From positions 62,001 to 126,000 of the forward strand of contig NZ_JAMHGA010000015.1 of NCBI RefSeq assembly GCF_023660105.1: 64,000 bases of DNA, given 5' to 3'. The translations under genes were made by a program, and so were the position numbers. This DNA is from Desulfovibrio aminophilus (GTDB lineage Bacteria; Desulfobacterota; Desulfovibrionia; Desulfovibrionales; Desulfovibrionaceae). This document shows positions 55,241 through 64,000 of this stretch, piece by piece (the first letter of the stretch is position 1; every line of letters begins with the position of its first letter). The notes beneath the pieces were generated by a model. That model saw only the letters and a program-made list of their open reading frames with translations. It was not told the origin of the DNA and did no database searches.

Positions 55241-56000
55241 GCGCATCCGGCTGGCCTACATGGCCCTCGTCTATCTCTTCCTGTACCTGCCCATCGTGGT
55301 GCTCATCGTCTTTTCCTTCAACAACTCCAAGTACTCCACGGGCTGGAAGGGCTTCTCCCTGCGCTGGTACGGCGAACTCCTGTCCGACACCCAACTTCTG
55401 GACGCCGCTCTCAACTCCCTGACCGTGGCCTCGCTCTCGGCCACCTGCGCCACGATCCTCGGCACCCTGGCGGCCTGGGCCCTGCACCGCTACGATTTCA
55501 AGGCCAAGAAGCTCTTCCAGACCGGCCTGTTCATCGTCATCATGTCCCCGGACATCGTCATGGGCGTGTCCCTGCTCATGCTCTTCGTGGCCGTCCAACT
55601 GGAGCCCGGCTTCGTCACCCTGCTCCTGGCCCACATCACGTTCAGCCTGCCCTTCGTGGCCGTGACCGTGGCCTCGCGGCTGGCGGGCTTCGACAAGCAC
55701 GTGGTGGAGGCGGCCCAGGACCTGGGCGCGGACGAGTACGAGACCTTCCGCCACGTGATCCTGCCCATGGTCATGCCCGCGGTGCTGGCCGGGTGGCTGC
55801 TGTCCTTCACGCTCTCCCTGGACGACGTGATCATCAGCTTCTTCGTCACGGGTCCGGGCTACGAGATTCTGCCGCTGCGCATCTACTCCATGGTCAAACT
55901 CGGAGTGAAGCCCGTGGTCAACGCGCTCTGCGCGATCATGGTCGCGGCCACCGTGGTCGTGGTCTTCGCCTCGCAAATCCTGCTCAAGGAGAAGAAATGA
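55233..56000 (+). CDS. potC: Spermidine/putrescine ABC transporter permease PotC
   Basis: A 255-residue permease with six membrane segments. The EAA loop is VVEAAQDLGADEYETFRHVI and FTLSLDDVIISFFVTGPGYE is a PotC mark. The start is GTG, overlapping potB by eight bases; the stop overlaps the potD start. Confidence 0.92.
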   Translation: MLRRIRLAYMALVYLFLYLPIVVLIVFSFNNSKYSTGWKGFSLRWYGELLSDTQLLDAALNSLTVASLSATCATILGTLAAWALHRYDFKAKKLFQTGLFIVIMSPDIVMGVSLLMLFVAVQLEPGFVTLLLAHITFSLPFVAVTVASRLAGFDKHVVEAAQDLGADEYETFRHVILPMVMPAVLAGWLLSFTLSLDDVIISFFVTGPGYEILPLRIYSMVKLGVKPVVNALCAIMVAATVVVVFASQILLKEKK

Positions 56001-57043
56001 TGAAGAAGTCCCTTGCCCTGGTCCTGGCGCTCTGCCTTTGCCTCCTGACCGCGTTCCCGGCGTGGGCGGCCAAGGGGGAGGTGGTGGTCTACAACTGGAC
56101 CGAGTACATGCCCGACGCGGTGCTGGCCCAGTTCACCAAGGAGACCGGCATCAAGGTGGTCTACTCCACCTTCGACAGCAACGAGGCCATGTACGCCAAG
56201 CTCAAGCTCGTGGGGGCCAAGGGCTACGACGTGATCGTGCCCTCGGCCTACTTCATGAAGAAGCTGCGCGCCGAGACCCTGCTCCGGCCCCTGGACAAAG
56301 CCAAGCTGCCGAACCTGAAGAACCTGGACGCCAACGTCCTGGACAAGCCCTATGATCCGGGCAACGCCTTTTCCGTGCCCTACATGTGGGGCGGCGCGGG
56401 CATCCTGGTGGATTCGGCCAAGTTCGACCCCAAGACCGTGACCTCCTGGGCCGACCTCTGGAAGCCGGAGTTCAAGAACCAGGTCCTGCTGCACGACGAC
56501 GTGCGCGACGTGTTCGGCGCGGCCATGCTCATCAAGGGCTGGTCGCTCAACGAGACCGACCCGAAGCGCATCGAGGAGGCCTACAAGCTCATCGAGAAGC
56601 TCGTGCCCAACGTGCGCGTGTACAACTCCGAGAGCCCCAAGACGCCCTTCCTGAACAAGGAAGTGGCCCTGGGCATGATCTGGAACGGCGAGGCCATGCG
56701 CGCCATGGAGGAGGACCCCAAGCTGGTCTTCATCTGGCCCAGGGAGGGCGGCATGTTCTGGACCGACTGCCTGGCCATTCCCAAGAACGCGCCCAACCCG
56801 GACAACGCGCACGCCTTCATCAACTTCCTCATGCGCCCGGACATCGCCAAGGCCATCGTGGAGGAAGTGGGCTACTGCACGCCCAACAAGGAGGCGTTGA
56901 AGATGCTGCCCGCCGAGCTGCGCGAGAACCCCACGGCCTATCCCCCGGCCGAGGTGCTCAAGCGCTCCGAGTTCCAGAACGACGTGGGCGACGCGGCCCT
57001 GGTCTACGAGAAGTTCTGGGAGAAGCTGAAGACCGGGGAATAG
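55997..57043 (+). CDS. potD: Spermidine/putrescine-binding protein PotD
   Basis: A 348-residue periplasmic protein. The signal peptide is KKSLALVLALCLCLLTAFPA, ending AWA; a lipobox is not clear (LCLC lies too early). VVVYNWTEYMPDAVLAQFTK and GYDVIVPSAYFMKKLRAE are family blocks, and Trp/Asp residues such as in NWTEYMP and MFWTDC line the polyamine site. The ATG overlaps potC's stop. Confidence 0.92.
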   Translation: MMKKSLALVLALCLCLLTAFPAWAAKGEVVVYNWTEYMPDAVLAQFTKETGIKVVYSTFDSNEAMYAKLKLVGAKGYDVIVPSAYFMKKLRAETLLRPLDKAKLPNLKNLDANVLDKPYDPGNAFSVPYMWGGAGILVDSAKFDPKTVTSWADLWKPEFKNQVLLHDDVRDVFGAAMLIKGWSLNETDPKRIEEAYKLIEKLVPNVRVYNSESPKTPFLNKEVALGMIWNGEAMRAMEEDPKLVFIWPREGGMFWTDCLAIPKNAPNPDNAHAFINFLMRPDIAKAIVEEVGYCTPNKEALKMLPAELRENPTAYPPAEVLKRSEFQNDVGDAALVYEKFWEKLKTGE

Positions 57044-57050
57044 GGAATGC

Positions 57051-57079
57051 GTGACATTGTATTTATTTTTTGATATAAA
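57051..57079 (+). promoter_or_regulatory. Sigma70-type promoter for the DUF3606 gene
   Basis: GTGACA, 17 bases, TATAAA, in an AT-rich stretch right after the potD stop, and about 24 bases before the start codon. Confidence 0.5.
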
Positions 57080-57102
57080 GACGGCGGACAGGGAGGTCTG
57101 CC

Positions 57103-57279
57103 ATGCCTGATGATGAGACGAAACGCGCACCGCTTGACAACAAACGGATTGATGTCGACGATCCAGCGGAGGTGCGCAACTGGTGCAAGTCATTCGGATG
57201 CAGCGCGGCTGAATTGAAAAAGGCGGTGTCCGAAGTCGGGACGTCGGCCGCCGCGGTAAAGCAGCATTTAGGCAAGTAG
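57103..57279 (+). CDS. DUF3606 domain small protein
   Basis: A 58-residue protein. RIDVDDPAEVRNWCKSFGCS and AAELKKAVSEVGTSAAAVKQ match the DUF3606 pattern of a short helical protein. GGAGG lies six bases before the ATG. It has its own AT-rich promoter and an intrinsic terminator, so it is an independent unit. Composition is lower in G+C than its neighbours. Function of the family is unknown. Confidence 0.8.
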   Translation: MPDDETKRAPLDNKRIDVDDPAEVRNWCKSFGCSAAELKKAVSEVGTSAAAVKQHLGK

Positions 57280-57296
57280 CGCATCATTGAATCCAG

Positions 57297-57328
57297 AGGC
57301 CCGTTCGGCAACGCCGGGCGGGCCTTTT
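57297..57328 (+). terminator. Intrinsic terminator after the DUF3606 gene
   Basis: AGGCCCG pairs with CGGGCCT, enclosing a second CGGC/GCCG stem with loop AAC, and is followed by TTT. It touches the stop of the convergent dinB gene. Confidence 0.75.
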
Positions 57329-58488
57329 CATTTCTCCATCTCCAGCACGTCGCCGCGCCGCACGGCGTCCCTGCCGAACTTCTCGCGCACCTGGTCCACG
57401 GCCCGGTCCAGGGCGCTCTGCCTGCGCGGGGGCGCGGGCTCCAGGAGCGAGAGCTGGGTCGGGCCGTCGCCGAAGTGCGAGGCCGTGACCCCGATGAGCC
57501 GCACCCGCATGGCCAGGTCCACCCCGGCCAGGATCTCGCGGGCCGCGCGGTAGATGGCCAGGGTCTGGTCCGTGGCCGAGGACAGGGTGCGCGAGCGGGT
57601 GATCTGGCGGAAATCCGCGTACTTGATCTTCACGGTCACGGTGCGGGCCTTGACCTCCATGCGCCGCAGGTCCGCGCCCACGCGTTCGCTCTGGACCAGG
57701 AGCCAGCGCCGGAGCACGTCGCGGTCCAGGGTGTCCTCCTCGAAGGTGTTCTCCGCGCCGCTGGACTTGGCCTCCCCGCCGGGCTCCACCCCGCGCGGGT
57801 CGATGCCCTGGGCCCGCTCCCAAAGCACCGGCCCCCATTTGCCCAGGCGGGCTTCCCAGAACTCCGGGCCGAAGCGCAGCACGTCCCCGGCCTCGCGCAC
57901 GCCCAGGCCGCGCAGGAGATCCAGGGTCCGGCCGCCCACTCCCGGGATCTTGCTCACCGGCAGGGTGCGCAGGAACCCGCGCATGCGCTCCGGCTCGATG
58001 ACCGTGAGCCCGTCGGGCTTGTCCAGGTCCGAGGCGATCTTGGCCAGGAAGCGCACCGGGGCCAGGCCCACGGAGCAGGTCAGGCCGGTTTCGGCGCGCA
58101 CGGCCTCCTTGATGCTCCGGGCCATGTCCGGGGCCGGGCCGAAGAGCCGTTCCAGGCCCGTGGCGTCGAGGTAGGCCTCGTCGATGGAGGCCTGCTCCAC
58201 CAGGGGCGAGAAGCGGCCGAGCACGTCCATGACCTTGCGGGAGATTTCGGAGTAGCGGCGGAAGCGCGGCCGCACGAACACGGCCTGGGGGCAGAGCTTG
58301 CGGGCCTTGACCACGGACATGGCCGAGCGCACGCCGTACTTGCGGATTTCGTAGGACGCGGCCGCGACCACGCCCCGGTCGCTCTGGCCGCCCACGGCCA
58401 CGGGCAGCCCGGCCAGCTCGGGGTTGTCCAGGATTTCCACGGACGCGAAGAAGGCGTCCATGTCGATGTGCATGATCCAGGTCCGCAT
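57328..58488 (-). CDS. dinB: DNA polymerase IV (Y-family)
   Basis: A 386-residue translesion polymerase. WIMHIDMDAFFASVEILDNP holds the first metal Asp pair and EQASIDEAYLDATGLE the second. LVGVTASHFGDG-like C-terminal little-finger sequence is present (RLIGVTASHFGDGPTQLSLL). It copies damaged DNA without proofreading. It begins 23 bases after mgtC. No LexA box was identified in the short gap. Confidence 0.94.
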   Translation of the reverse strand: MRTWIMHIDMDAFFASVEILDNPELAGLPVAVGGQSDRGVVAAASYEIRKYGVRSAMSVVKARKLCPQAVFVRPRFRRYSEISRKVMDVLGRFSPLVEQASIDEAYLDATGLERLFGPAPDMARSIKEAVRAETGLTCSVGLAPVRFLAKIASDLDKPDGLTVIEPERMRGFLRTLPVSKIPGVGGRTLDLLRGLGVREAGDVLRFGPEFWEARLGKWGPVLWERAQGIDPRGVEPGGEAKSSGAENTFEEDTLDRDVLRRWLLVQSERVGADLRRMEVKARTVTVKIKYADFRQITRSRTLSSATDQTLAIYRAAREILAGVDLAMRVRLIGVTASHFGDGPTQLSLLEPAPPRRQSALDRAVDQVREKFGRDAVRRGDVLEMEK

Positions 58489-58511
58489 GGCGGCTCCGGT
58501 CCGCGCCGCGC

Positions 58512-59216
58512 TCAGGGCACCTCGGCCTCGGTCCAGGCCACCTCTTCCACCCCCGGCAGGTCCTGGAGCCGGGAGACGATCTTGCCCCAGTGCGTGTTGT
58601 GCCGCGTGCTCAGGCGCAGGGAGTAGGTCGTCTGGCGCGAGACCAGGTTCTGGCGGAAGTTGGTGAACAGGACCTGCACGTGTTCGTGCTCGGCCAGGAT
58701 GTCCTTGATCTGCTTGAGCGGCTTGTTGTCGCAGCAGCAGGTTACGGTGAGCTGGGTGAACTCGTGGCGCGGCAGCCAGTGCTTGAAGCGCCCGAAGTTG
58801 TAGAGCACCACCAGGCTGATGATCGTGGTGGCCAGGGCCGGGAGGTAGAGCCCGGCGCCCACGCAGAGCCCGATGCCCGTGACGAGCCAGAGCCCGGCGG
58901 CCGTGGTCAGGCCGCGTATCGAGCCTCTGCCCTTGAGGATCGCTCCGCCGCCGAGAAAGCCCATGCTGGCGATGGCGTAGGAGGCGATGCGCGCGGGATC
59001 GAGGCGCACCGAGGATTCGGAGGAGAGGTGGGCGAACATGTCCTGGAGGTGCACGGAGAGCATCATCATCAGGCAGGCCCCCAGGCCCACCAGGAGCATG
59101 GTGCGGAATCCGGCGGACTGGCCGTGGGTCTCGCGCTCGAAGCCGATGAGTCCGCCCAGCAGCGCCGCCAGCAGCAGTTTCGCCACCGCGAGCAGGGGAG
59201 GGTAGGTGATCGTCAT
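58512..59216 (-). CDS. MgtC/SapB family membrane protein
   Basis: A 234-residue protein. LLAALLGGLIGFERETHGQS and AGFRTMLLVGLGACLMMMLS are the MgtC signature, with SYAIASMGFLGGGAILKGRG following; about four to five membrane helices. A C-terminal soluble part (residues ~150-234) has an ACT-like shape. MgtC-type proteins influence magnesium and membrane-potential homeostasis. It lies just upstream of dinB. Confidence 0.88.
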   Translation of the reverse strand: MTITYPPLLAVAKLLLAALLGGLIGFERETHGQSAGFRTMLLVGLGACLMMMLSVHLQDMFAHLSSESSVRLDPARIASYAIASMGFLGGGAILKGRGSIRGLTTAAGLWLVTGIGLCVGAGLYLPALATTIISLVVLYNFGRFKHWLPRHEFTQLTVTCCCDNKPLKQIKDILAEHEHVQVLFTNFRQNLVSRQTTYSLRLSTRHNTHWGKIVSRLQDLPGVEEVAWTEAEVP

Positions 59217-59313
59217 GCGGACCTCGCCGGGTTGGTCGGCGGAAAAAGCCTAGCCTGAAGCCGGACCGGGCGCAAGACGCCGTTCGGTGGGGATTTCAGC
59301 CGGGTCGGGCGGT

Positions 59314-60678
59314 TCAGCGCCGCGCGGCGCAGGCCTCCACGAAGGCCTCCGCGGCCTCGGGGCGCGAGCCGAAGTGCAGGTGGATGTAGGAGCCCAGGGT
59401 GTTTTCGTGGAGGTAGCCCTCGTCCGGGCGCGGGCCCTCGCGGCCGCTCACCGCGTAGGCCGTGTCCGGGTTTTCCGGCGCGGGCTCCAGGGCGGTGTAG
59501 TGGAACTCGTGGCCGCGTAGGATCGTTCCGGCCGGGCCCAGGAGCGTTGGCCGGGTGGTGGCCACCTGGCGATAGCCCAGGGCCGCCAGCCGGGGCTTCA
59601 GTTCGGCCCGGAAGGGAAAGACCCCGCACATGGGGAAGATTCGGCCCTCCACCCCCACCCGGTCCAGGAGGTAGAGCAGGCCGCCGCACTCGGCGTAGAC
59701 CGGCCGCCCGGAGCGGGAAAAGGCCAGGATCTCCTTGCGCAGCGGGGCGTTCTGGGCCAAGTCGAAGGCCGCCAGTTCGGGATAGCCGCCGGGCAGGTAG
59801 AGGCCGTCCAGGTCCGGGGGCAGACGCTTGTCCGCCAACGGCGAGAAGGGCAGGATTTCGGCCCCGGCCGCGCGCAGCAGCCGCAGGTTTTCCTCGTAGA
59901 CGAAGCAGAAGGCCCGGTCCCGGGCCAGGCCGATGCGCGCGCGGGGCGCGGGCGGCGGCGGATCGTCGGGAATCGCGGCCTCCACCCCGGGCAGCGCGGC
60001 CAGCAGGCCGTCGAGGTCGAGGTGGCGCTCGCAGGCCTCGGCCAGGCGGCCGAGCAGGGCGTCGAGCCCGGCCGCGTCCTCGGCCGTGACCAGGCCCAGG
60101 TGCCGCGCGGGCAGGGCCAGGGAGTCGTCGCGGGGCAGGCAGCCCAGCAGGGGCGTGTCCGGCAGGTGCGCCTCCAGGGCCTTGCGCAGGGTGTCGGCGT
60201 GGGAGGCCGATCCCACCCGGTCGAGGATCACCCCGGCGAAGCGCAGGGACGGGTCGAAGCGCACGTAGCCCTGGACCAGGGCGGCCACGGAGCGGGCCAG
60301 GGAGCGGGCGTCGGCCACCAGGACCACGGGCAGGCCCAGGAGCGCGGCCAGCTCGGCCGTGGAGCCGGTGTTCTCCGTGGCCGAAATGCCGTCGAAGAGG
60401 CCCATGACGCCCTCCAGCAGCGCCAGGTCCGCGTCTCCGGCGTGGCGCGCGAAGAGGCCGCGCACGGCCTCCGGGGGCAGCATCCAGGAATCCAGGTTGT
60501 GCGAGGCGCGTCCGGCGGCCCGGGCGTGCAGGCCGGGGTCGATGAAGTCCGGCCCGGCCTTGAACGGGGCCACGCGCAGGCCGCGCCGGGCGAAGGCCGC
60601 CATGAGCCCCAGGCTCACCGAGGTCTTGCCGCAGCCGCTGTGGGTTCCGGCGATGACGCAGGCCTTCGGGGCGGACAT
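59314..60678 (-). CDS. cbiA: Cobyrinate a,c-diamide synthase
   Basis: A 454-residue CbiA/CobB. The ATP loop is GTHSGCGKTSVSLGLMAAF, KAGPDFIDPGLH and LLEGVMGLFDG are family motifs, and the C-terminal glutamine amidotransferase domain holds the nucleophile Cys in VYAECGGLLYLLD and His in GHEFHYT. It amidates the a and c side chains of cobyrinate in corrin synthesis. No cobalamin riboswitch was found upstream, where the TPR gene lies 11 bases away. Confidence 0.93.
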   Translation of the reverse strand: MSAPKACVIAGTHSGCGKTSVSLGLMAAFARRGLRVAPFKAGPDFIDPGLHARAAGRASHNLDSWMLPPEAVRGLFARHAGDADLALLEGVMGLFDGISATENTGSTAELAALLGLPVVLVADARSLARSVAALVQGYVRFDPSLRFAGVILDRVGSASHADTLRKALEAHLPDTPLLGCLPRDDSLALPARHLGLVTAEDAAGLDALLGRLAEACERHLDLDGLLAALPGVEAAIPDDPPPPAPRARIGLARDRAFCFVYEENLRLLRAAGAEILPFSPLADKRLPPDLDGLYLPGGYPELAAFDLAQNAPLRKEILAFSRSGRPVYAECGGLLYLLDRVGVEGRIFPMCGVFPFRAELKPRLAALGYRQVATTRPTLLGPAGTILRGHEFHYTALEPAPENPDTAYAVSGREGPRPDEGYLHENTLGSYIHLHFGSRPEAAEAFVEACAARR

Positions 60679-60689
60679 GGCGCGACGGG

Positions 60690-61436
60690 TCAGGCCAGGC
60701 CCTTCTTCTTGAGGTGCGCGAGGAAGGTCTGGGCCTCCTCGAAGCCGGGATTGAGCTCCAGGGCCTTGCCCAGGTGCTCGGCGGCGGCCTTGTGGTCGGC
60801 CTTCTCGAAGGCGGCCCGGGCCGCGTTGTAGTACAGATTCTCGTCCCGGGGGGAAATCTCCAGGCCCTTGAGATAGTACTCCAGGGCCTGCTCGTGCATG
60901 CCGGACTTGCGCAGGTTGATGCCGAACTCGTTGAACAGGTGCTTGTGCTCGGGCTCGTAGGCCGCCTCGATGGAGACCACCCGGCGGAAGACCTCGTCGG
61001 CCTTCTGCGTCTCGCCCCGGGAGAGGTAGCACAGGCCGATGCCGAAGTTGGCCCGCACGTTCTCCTCGTCCAGGGCCAGGGCCTTGTTGAACTCGAACTC
61101 GGCGGTGAAGGTCTCGCCGCGCTTGCGGAACTTCTCGCCCCGGGCCACCGAGACCTGGACCTCGCGCATCTTGGGCAGCACGGTCTTCTGGTACATGCCC
61201 GGCTCGGGCAGGTAGGACTTGAGCAGTTCCTCGCGGGTGATGGGGGTCTTCGATCCCACGGGCATGCCGTGCGGTCCCAGGGCCTGCATGATGAGCTCCC
61301 CGGCCTCGTTTTCCGAGACGAAGAAGAAGGAGCTCTGGGACACCCGGCGGCTGGTGGTGCCCGCTCCGATCTTGATGGTCTTCTGGATGGAGAAGACCCC
61401 GGCGAAAGGTTCCTTGGGGGCCGTGCCCTCGCTCAT
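60690..61436 (-). CDS. TPR-repeat protein
   Basis: A 248-residue protein. The first ~130 residues (SIQKTIKIGAGTTSRRVSQS, SFFFVSENEAGELIMQAL) have no named domain. TPR units follow (RANFGIGLCYLSRGETQKAD, HEQALEYYLKGLEISPRDEN, KAAAEHLGKALELNPGFEEA). It probably mediates protein contacts in the cytoplasm. GGAG lies seven bases before the ATG. It may be co-transcribed with cbiA. Confidence 0.8.
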   Translation of the reverse strand: MSEGTAPKEPFAGVFSIQKTIKIGAGTTSRRVSQSSFFFVSENEAGELIMQALGPHGMPVGSKTPITREELLKSYLPEPGMYQKTVLPKMREVQVSVARGEKFRKRGETFTAEFEFNKALALDEENVRANFGIGLCYLSRGETQKADEVFRRVVSIEAAYEPEHKHLFNEFGINLRKSGMHEQALEYYLKGLEISPRDENLYYNAARAAFEKADHKAAAEHLGKALELNPGFEEAQTFLAHLKKKGLA

Positions 61437-61515
61437 GCTCGCTCCGCGCCGCTTGGTTCCAGGCGCGGGCCCAACATACACGGAAAGGGGCCGGCGGGGA
61501 AGCCGGGGAATGGCC

Positions 61516-64000
61516 TCAGGCTTTCGGGCGGCCGGCCTGGGCGTGGAGCAGGTCCAGGGCCTCCTCGCCGCCCACGGGCTTGTGGAACAGGAAGCCCTGG
61601 GCCAGGCCGCAGCCGGACTGGCGCAGGAATTCAAGCTGCTCGGGCGTCTCCACGCCCTCGGCCACCACCGAGAGGCCCAGGGAGTTGCCCAGGGAGATGA
61701 TGCTCGTGGCGATGGCCCTGGTGTCCGCGTCGCTGTTCACGGCGGCCACGAAGCTCTTGTCCACCTTGATCACGTCGATGGGGTAGCGCTGGAGGTAGCC
61801 CAGGGAGGAATAGCCGGTGCCGAAGTCGTCGATGCAGAGGTTCACGCCCAGGCTTTTCAGCTTGGCCAGCACGTCGGCGGCGGTGGACAGGTTGTCCACG
61901 AAGGCGCTCTCGGTGATCTCCAGGGTCAGGCAGGCCGGGGGCAGGCCGGAGTCCAGGAGCGCGGCCTCCACCTCGCCCACCAGGAAGGGGTTGCGGAAGT
62001 GCTTGCCCGAGACGTTCACGTGCACCGTCAGGGCGCTCGTCGAGGGGCCCGGTCCCCGGCCGTTCATCCAGGAGCTCAGGTCCTGGCAGACCTGGTGCAG
62101 CACGCCGTAGTCGATGGGATAGATGAGCCCGGCGTCCTCGGCCAGGGGGATGAACTCGTCGGGCCGCACCGGGCCGTGGACCGGGTGGGTCCAGCGCAGC
62201 AGGGCCTCGAAGGCCACCACCCGCCGGTCGTCCAGGCGCACGATGGGCTGGTAGACCAGCCGCAGGTCGCGGGAGTCCACGGCGCGGCGCAGGTCGGTCT
62301 CCAGCTCCATGAGCCGCAGGGCGGCCACGTGCATGCGGTGGTTGAAGACCTTGAAGCGCGACTTGCCCTGCTCCTTGGCCCGGTACATGGCCGTGTCCGC
62401 GTCGCGCAGCAGGGCGTCGGGATGCTCGTAGGACTCGGTGTGCAGGACGATGCCGATGCTGGCCGAGGTGAAGACCTCGTGGCCGCGCAGGTCGAAGGGG
62501 CGGCCCATGTCCTCCAGGATGCGCCGGGCGATGCGGATGGCGTCCCGGGGCGCGGTGATGTCCTCCAGGAGCACGGCGAACTCGTCGCCGCCGAAGCGGG
62601 CCACGGTGTCCATGCTCCGGGCGCAGCGGGCCAGGGTCTGGGCCACCGAGCGGAGCAGCTCGTCGCCCGCCGCGTGGCCCAGGGAGTCGTTGATGACCTT
62701 GAAGCGGTCCAGGTCCAGGTAGAGCACGGCGAAGCGGAAGCGGTCCTGGCGTTTGCGGCGCTCCATGGCCATCCTCAGGTGGTCCAGGAACAGGGCCCGG
62801 TTGGGCAGCAGGGTGAGCGGGTCGTGGAAGGCCTGGTGCAGGAGTTGGGCCTCGTACTCCTTGCGCAGGGTGATGTCCTCCACCGAGCCCTCGACGTACA
62901 GGGGGTTGCCCCGCGAGTCGCGCACCATGCGGGCGTTTTCCGAAATCCAGATGACCCGGCCCGAGCGGCGGCGGAACTGGGACTCGAAGCCCTTGACCTC
63001 GCCCTTGTCCAGGATCAGGGCCAGCAGCTCCCGCCACTTGCCCGGCTCCACGTAGCGGCTGCCCGCGCTGTCGCGCAGTTCGGTGAGCAGGCTCTCCACG
63101 TCGGCGTAGCCCAGGATGCGGGCCAGGGCTGGGTTGGCGCTGATGTAGTGGCCGTCCGGGGAGACCTGGTAGATGCCCTCCCCGGCGTTCTCGAAGATGG
63201 AGCGGTACTTGCTCTCGGCCTTGCGCAGGGCCTCGGCCACCACCTTGCGCTCGGCCACCTCGATCTTGAGCTGGATGTTGGCCCGGGAGAGCTCCCGGGT
63301 GCGTTCCTCGACCTTCTGCTCCAGGTCGTCGTGGGCCTGGCGCAGGGCCTCCTCGTGGCGCTTGCGCTCGGTCACGTCGCGCAGGATGCTCACCGTGCCG
63401 GTCTGGTCCTTGAGGGCCACCGGCGCGGAGGAGACCTCCACGGGAAAGAAGGTGCCGTCGGCCCGCTGGGCCAGGGTCTCCAGCGCGCGGGGCGCTCCCG
63501 TGGCGTCCCGGTCTTCCGGGGCGTCGGGGCGGATCAGCTTGGCCGTCTCGGGCCCCAGCAGGTCGCCCACCAGGCGGCCCAGGATGGTCGCGCCCTCCAG
63601 GCGGAAGAGCCGGGCCAGGGCCGGGTTGTGGCGCACCACTCGGCCCTCGGCGTCGATGACCAGCAGGCCCTCGGCCATGTTGTTCAGCACGGCCGAGAGC
63701 GAGGAGAGGGCCTCCTTGAGGTCGCCGGTGGCGTTGGCCACGGCGGCCTCAAGGCCGGTGACCATGCCGGACACGTCGCGGGCCATGGAGCGCATGCTCC
63801 GGGCCAGGTCGCCCACCTCGTCCTTGGAGGAGATGTCCACCTCGGCGCTGAAGTCGTGGGCCGCCACCTTGCCCGCGTATTCCGTGAGCTGGACCAGGGG
63901 CTGGGAGATGTTGCGCATGAACAGGGCGGCCACGATGGTGCAGAGGGCGAAGAGCAGCAGGGTGATGGAGAGCTGCTGGACGAGGGCCTGGTGGATGTAG
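61516..64000 (-). CDS. Membrane GGDEF-EAL protein with HAMP and two PAS domains (N-terminus cut by window edge)
   Basis: About 828 codons are visible and the frame continues past the right edge. In order: a transmembrane helix (LSITLLLFALCTIVAALFMR), HAMP (residues just after), a coiled coil, PAS 1 (VLNNMAEGLLVIDAEGRVVR), a second coiled coil, PAS 2 (YRSIFENAGEGIYQVSPDGH), GGDEF with an intact FGGDEFAVLL, and EAL beginning FEALLRWTHPVHGPVRPDEF with NVSGKHFRNP and IDDFGTGYSSLGYLQRYPID. Both catalytic motifs look intact, so it could make and break cyclic-di-GMP. The missing N-terminus likely holds a periplasmic sensor. Confidence 0.93.
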   Translation of the reverse strand, partial: YIHQALVQQLSITLLLFALCTIVAALFMRNISQPLVQLTEYAGKVAAHDFSAEVDISSKDEVGDLARSMRSMARDVSGMVTGLEAAVANATGDLKEALSSLSAVLNNMAEGLLVIDAEGRVVRHNPALARLFRLEGATILGRLVGDLLGPETAKLIRPDAPEDRDATGAPRALETLAQRADGTFFPVEVSSAPVALKDQTGTVSILRDVTERKRHEEALRQAHDDLEQKVEERTRELSRANIQLKIEVAERKVVAEALRKAESKYRSIFENAGEGIYQVSPDGHYISANPALARILGYADVESLLTELRDSAGSRYVEPGKWRELLALILDKGEVKGFESQFRRRSGRVIWISENARMVRDSRGNPLYVEGSVEDITLRKEYEAQLLHQAFHDPLTLLPNRALFLDHLRMAMERRKRQDRFRFAVLYLDLDRFKVINDSLGHAAGDELLRSVAQTLARCARSMDTVARFGGDEFAVLLEDITAPRDAIRIARRILEDMGRPFDLRGHEVFTSASIGIVLHTESYEHPDALLRDADTAMYRAKEQGKSRFKVFNHRMHVAALRLMELETDLRRAVDSRDLRLVYQPIVRLDDRRVVAFEALLRWTHPVHGPVRPDEFIPLAEDAGLIYPIDYGVLHQVCQDLSSWMNGRGPGPSTSALTVHVNVSGKHFRNPFLVGEVEAALLDSGLPPACLTLEITESAFVDNLSTAADVLAKLKSLGVNLCIDDFGTGYSSLGYLQRYPIDVIKVDKSFVAAVNSDADTRAIATSIISLGNSLGLSVVAEGVETPEQLEFLRQSGCGLAQGFLFHKPVGGEEALDLLHAQAGRPKA

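Noticed and set aside
59217-60800. Cobalamin riboswitch near the cobyrinate amidase gene
   Set aside because: The upstream gap is only 11 bases and holds no B12-box-like sequence.

Overview
The window reads as chromosomal DNA from a G+C-rich, Gram-negative, anaerobic bacterium. It most resembles a sulfate-reducing member of the Desulfovibrionaceae. The pointers are an [FeFe]-hydrogenase maturation operon (hydG, aspartase-like, hydE, hydF), polyferredoxin and CCG-type redox proteins, a cytochrome bd oxidase, a mannose-type PTS IID beside HPr and enzyme I, a TrmD with an extra C-terminal methyltransferase-like domain, and an outer-membrane lipid (Mla) system. This placement is inferred from gene content. 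No rRNA, tRNA or CRISPR array was seen.

Layout. 1-6 kb: a truncated polyferredoxin, a Tat-exported DUF362 protein, argJ with an HD hydrolase, and a divergent flavoprotein/HxlR regulator pair. 6-10.2 kb: mlaE-F-D-C-A and a YfcE-like phosphodiesterase. 10.2-15.9 kb: a FemAB-like protein, a short promoter-to-terminator unit coding 37 aa, secA, and a SIMPL protein with a shortened relative. 15.9-21.6 kb: the Fe-S and flavin subunits of a 2-hydroxyacid dehydrogenase, separated by a chemoreceptor and a diguanylate cyclase. 21.7-26.7 kb: bioB-bioY-PTS IID-HPr-EI-smpB. 27-32.1 kb: hydG-aspA-hydE-hydF, divergent from bioB. 32.1-40.2 kb: a translation/RNA cluster (rpsP, KH protein, rimM, trmD, rplS, rnhB, yraN, rsmI) with ffh upstream. 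40.3-43.3 kb: Hsp20 divergent from cydAB. 43.5-47.8 kb: a flavoprotein, small proteins, an SGNH hydrolase, xth and an RRM protein. 48-53 kb: a flagellar-type group (secreted protein, Cys-rich 56-mer, fliJ, motE, truA, FliD-like protein). 53.3-57 kb: potABCD. 57-64 kb: a DUF3606 mini-gene, dinB, mgtC, cobyrinate amidase, a TPR protein and a truncated GGDEF-EAL protein.

The strongest anomaly is at 35.85-36.78 kb. A very AT-rich gene of unknown function lies inside the rimM-trmD interval of the ribosomal operon, bounded by a 10/11-matching direct repeat. Its protein carries an E-x2-D ... Q-x-K arrangement compatible with a PD-(D/E)XK-type nuclease core. It looks like a recently acquired single-gene cargo, possibly a defence gene. 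Function and fold are inference.

Other points of interest are the embedded chemoreceptor/cyclase pair, the divergent bioB/hydG control region with a 9-bp inverted repeat, a dispersed extragenic repeat at gene 3' ends, and several short genes with good ribosome-binding sites (30, 37, 56 and 58 aa).
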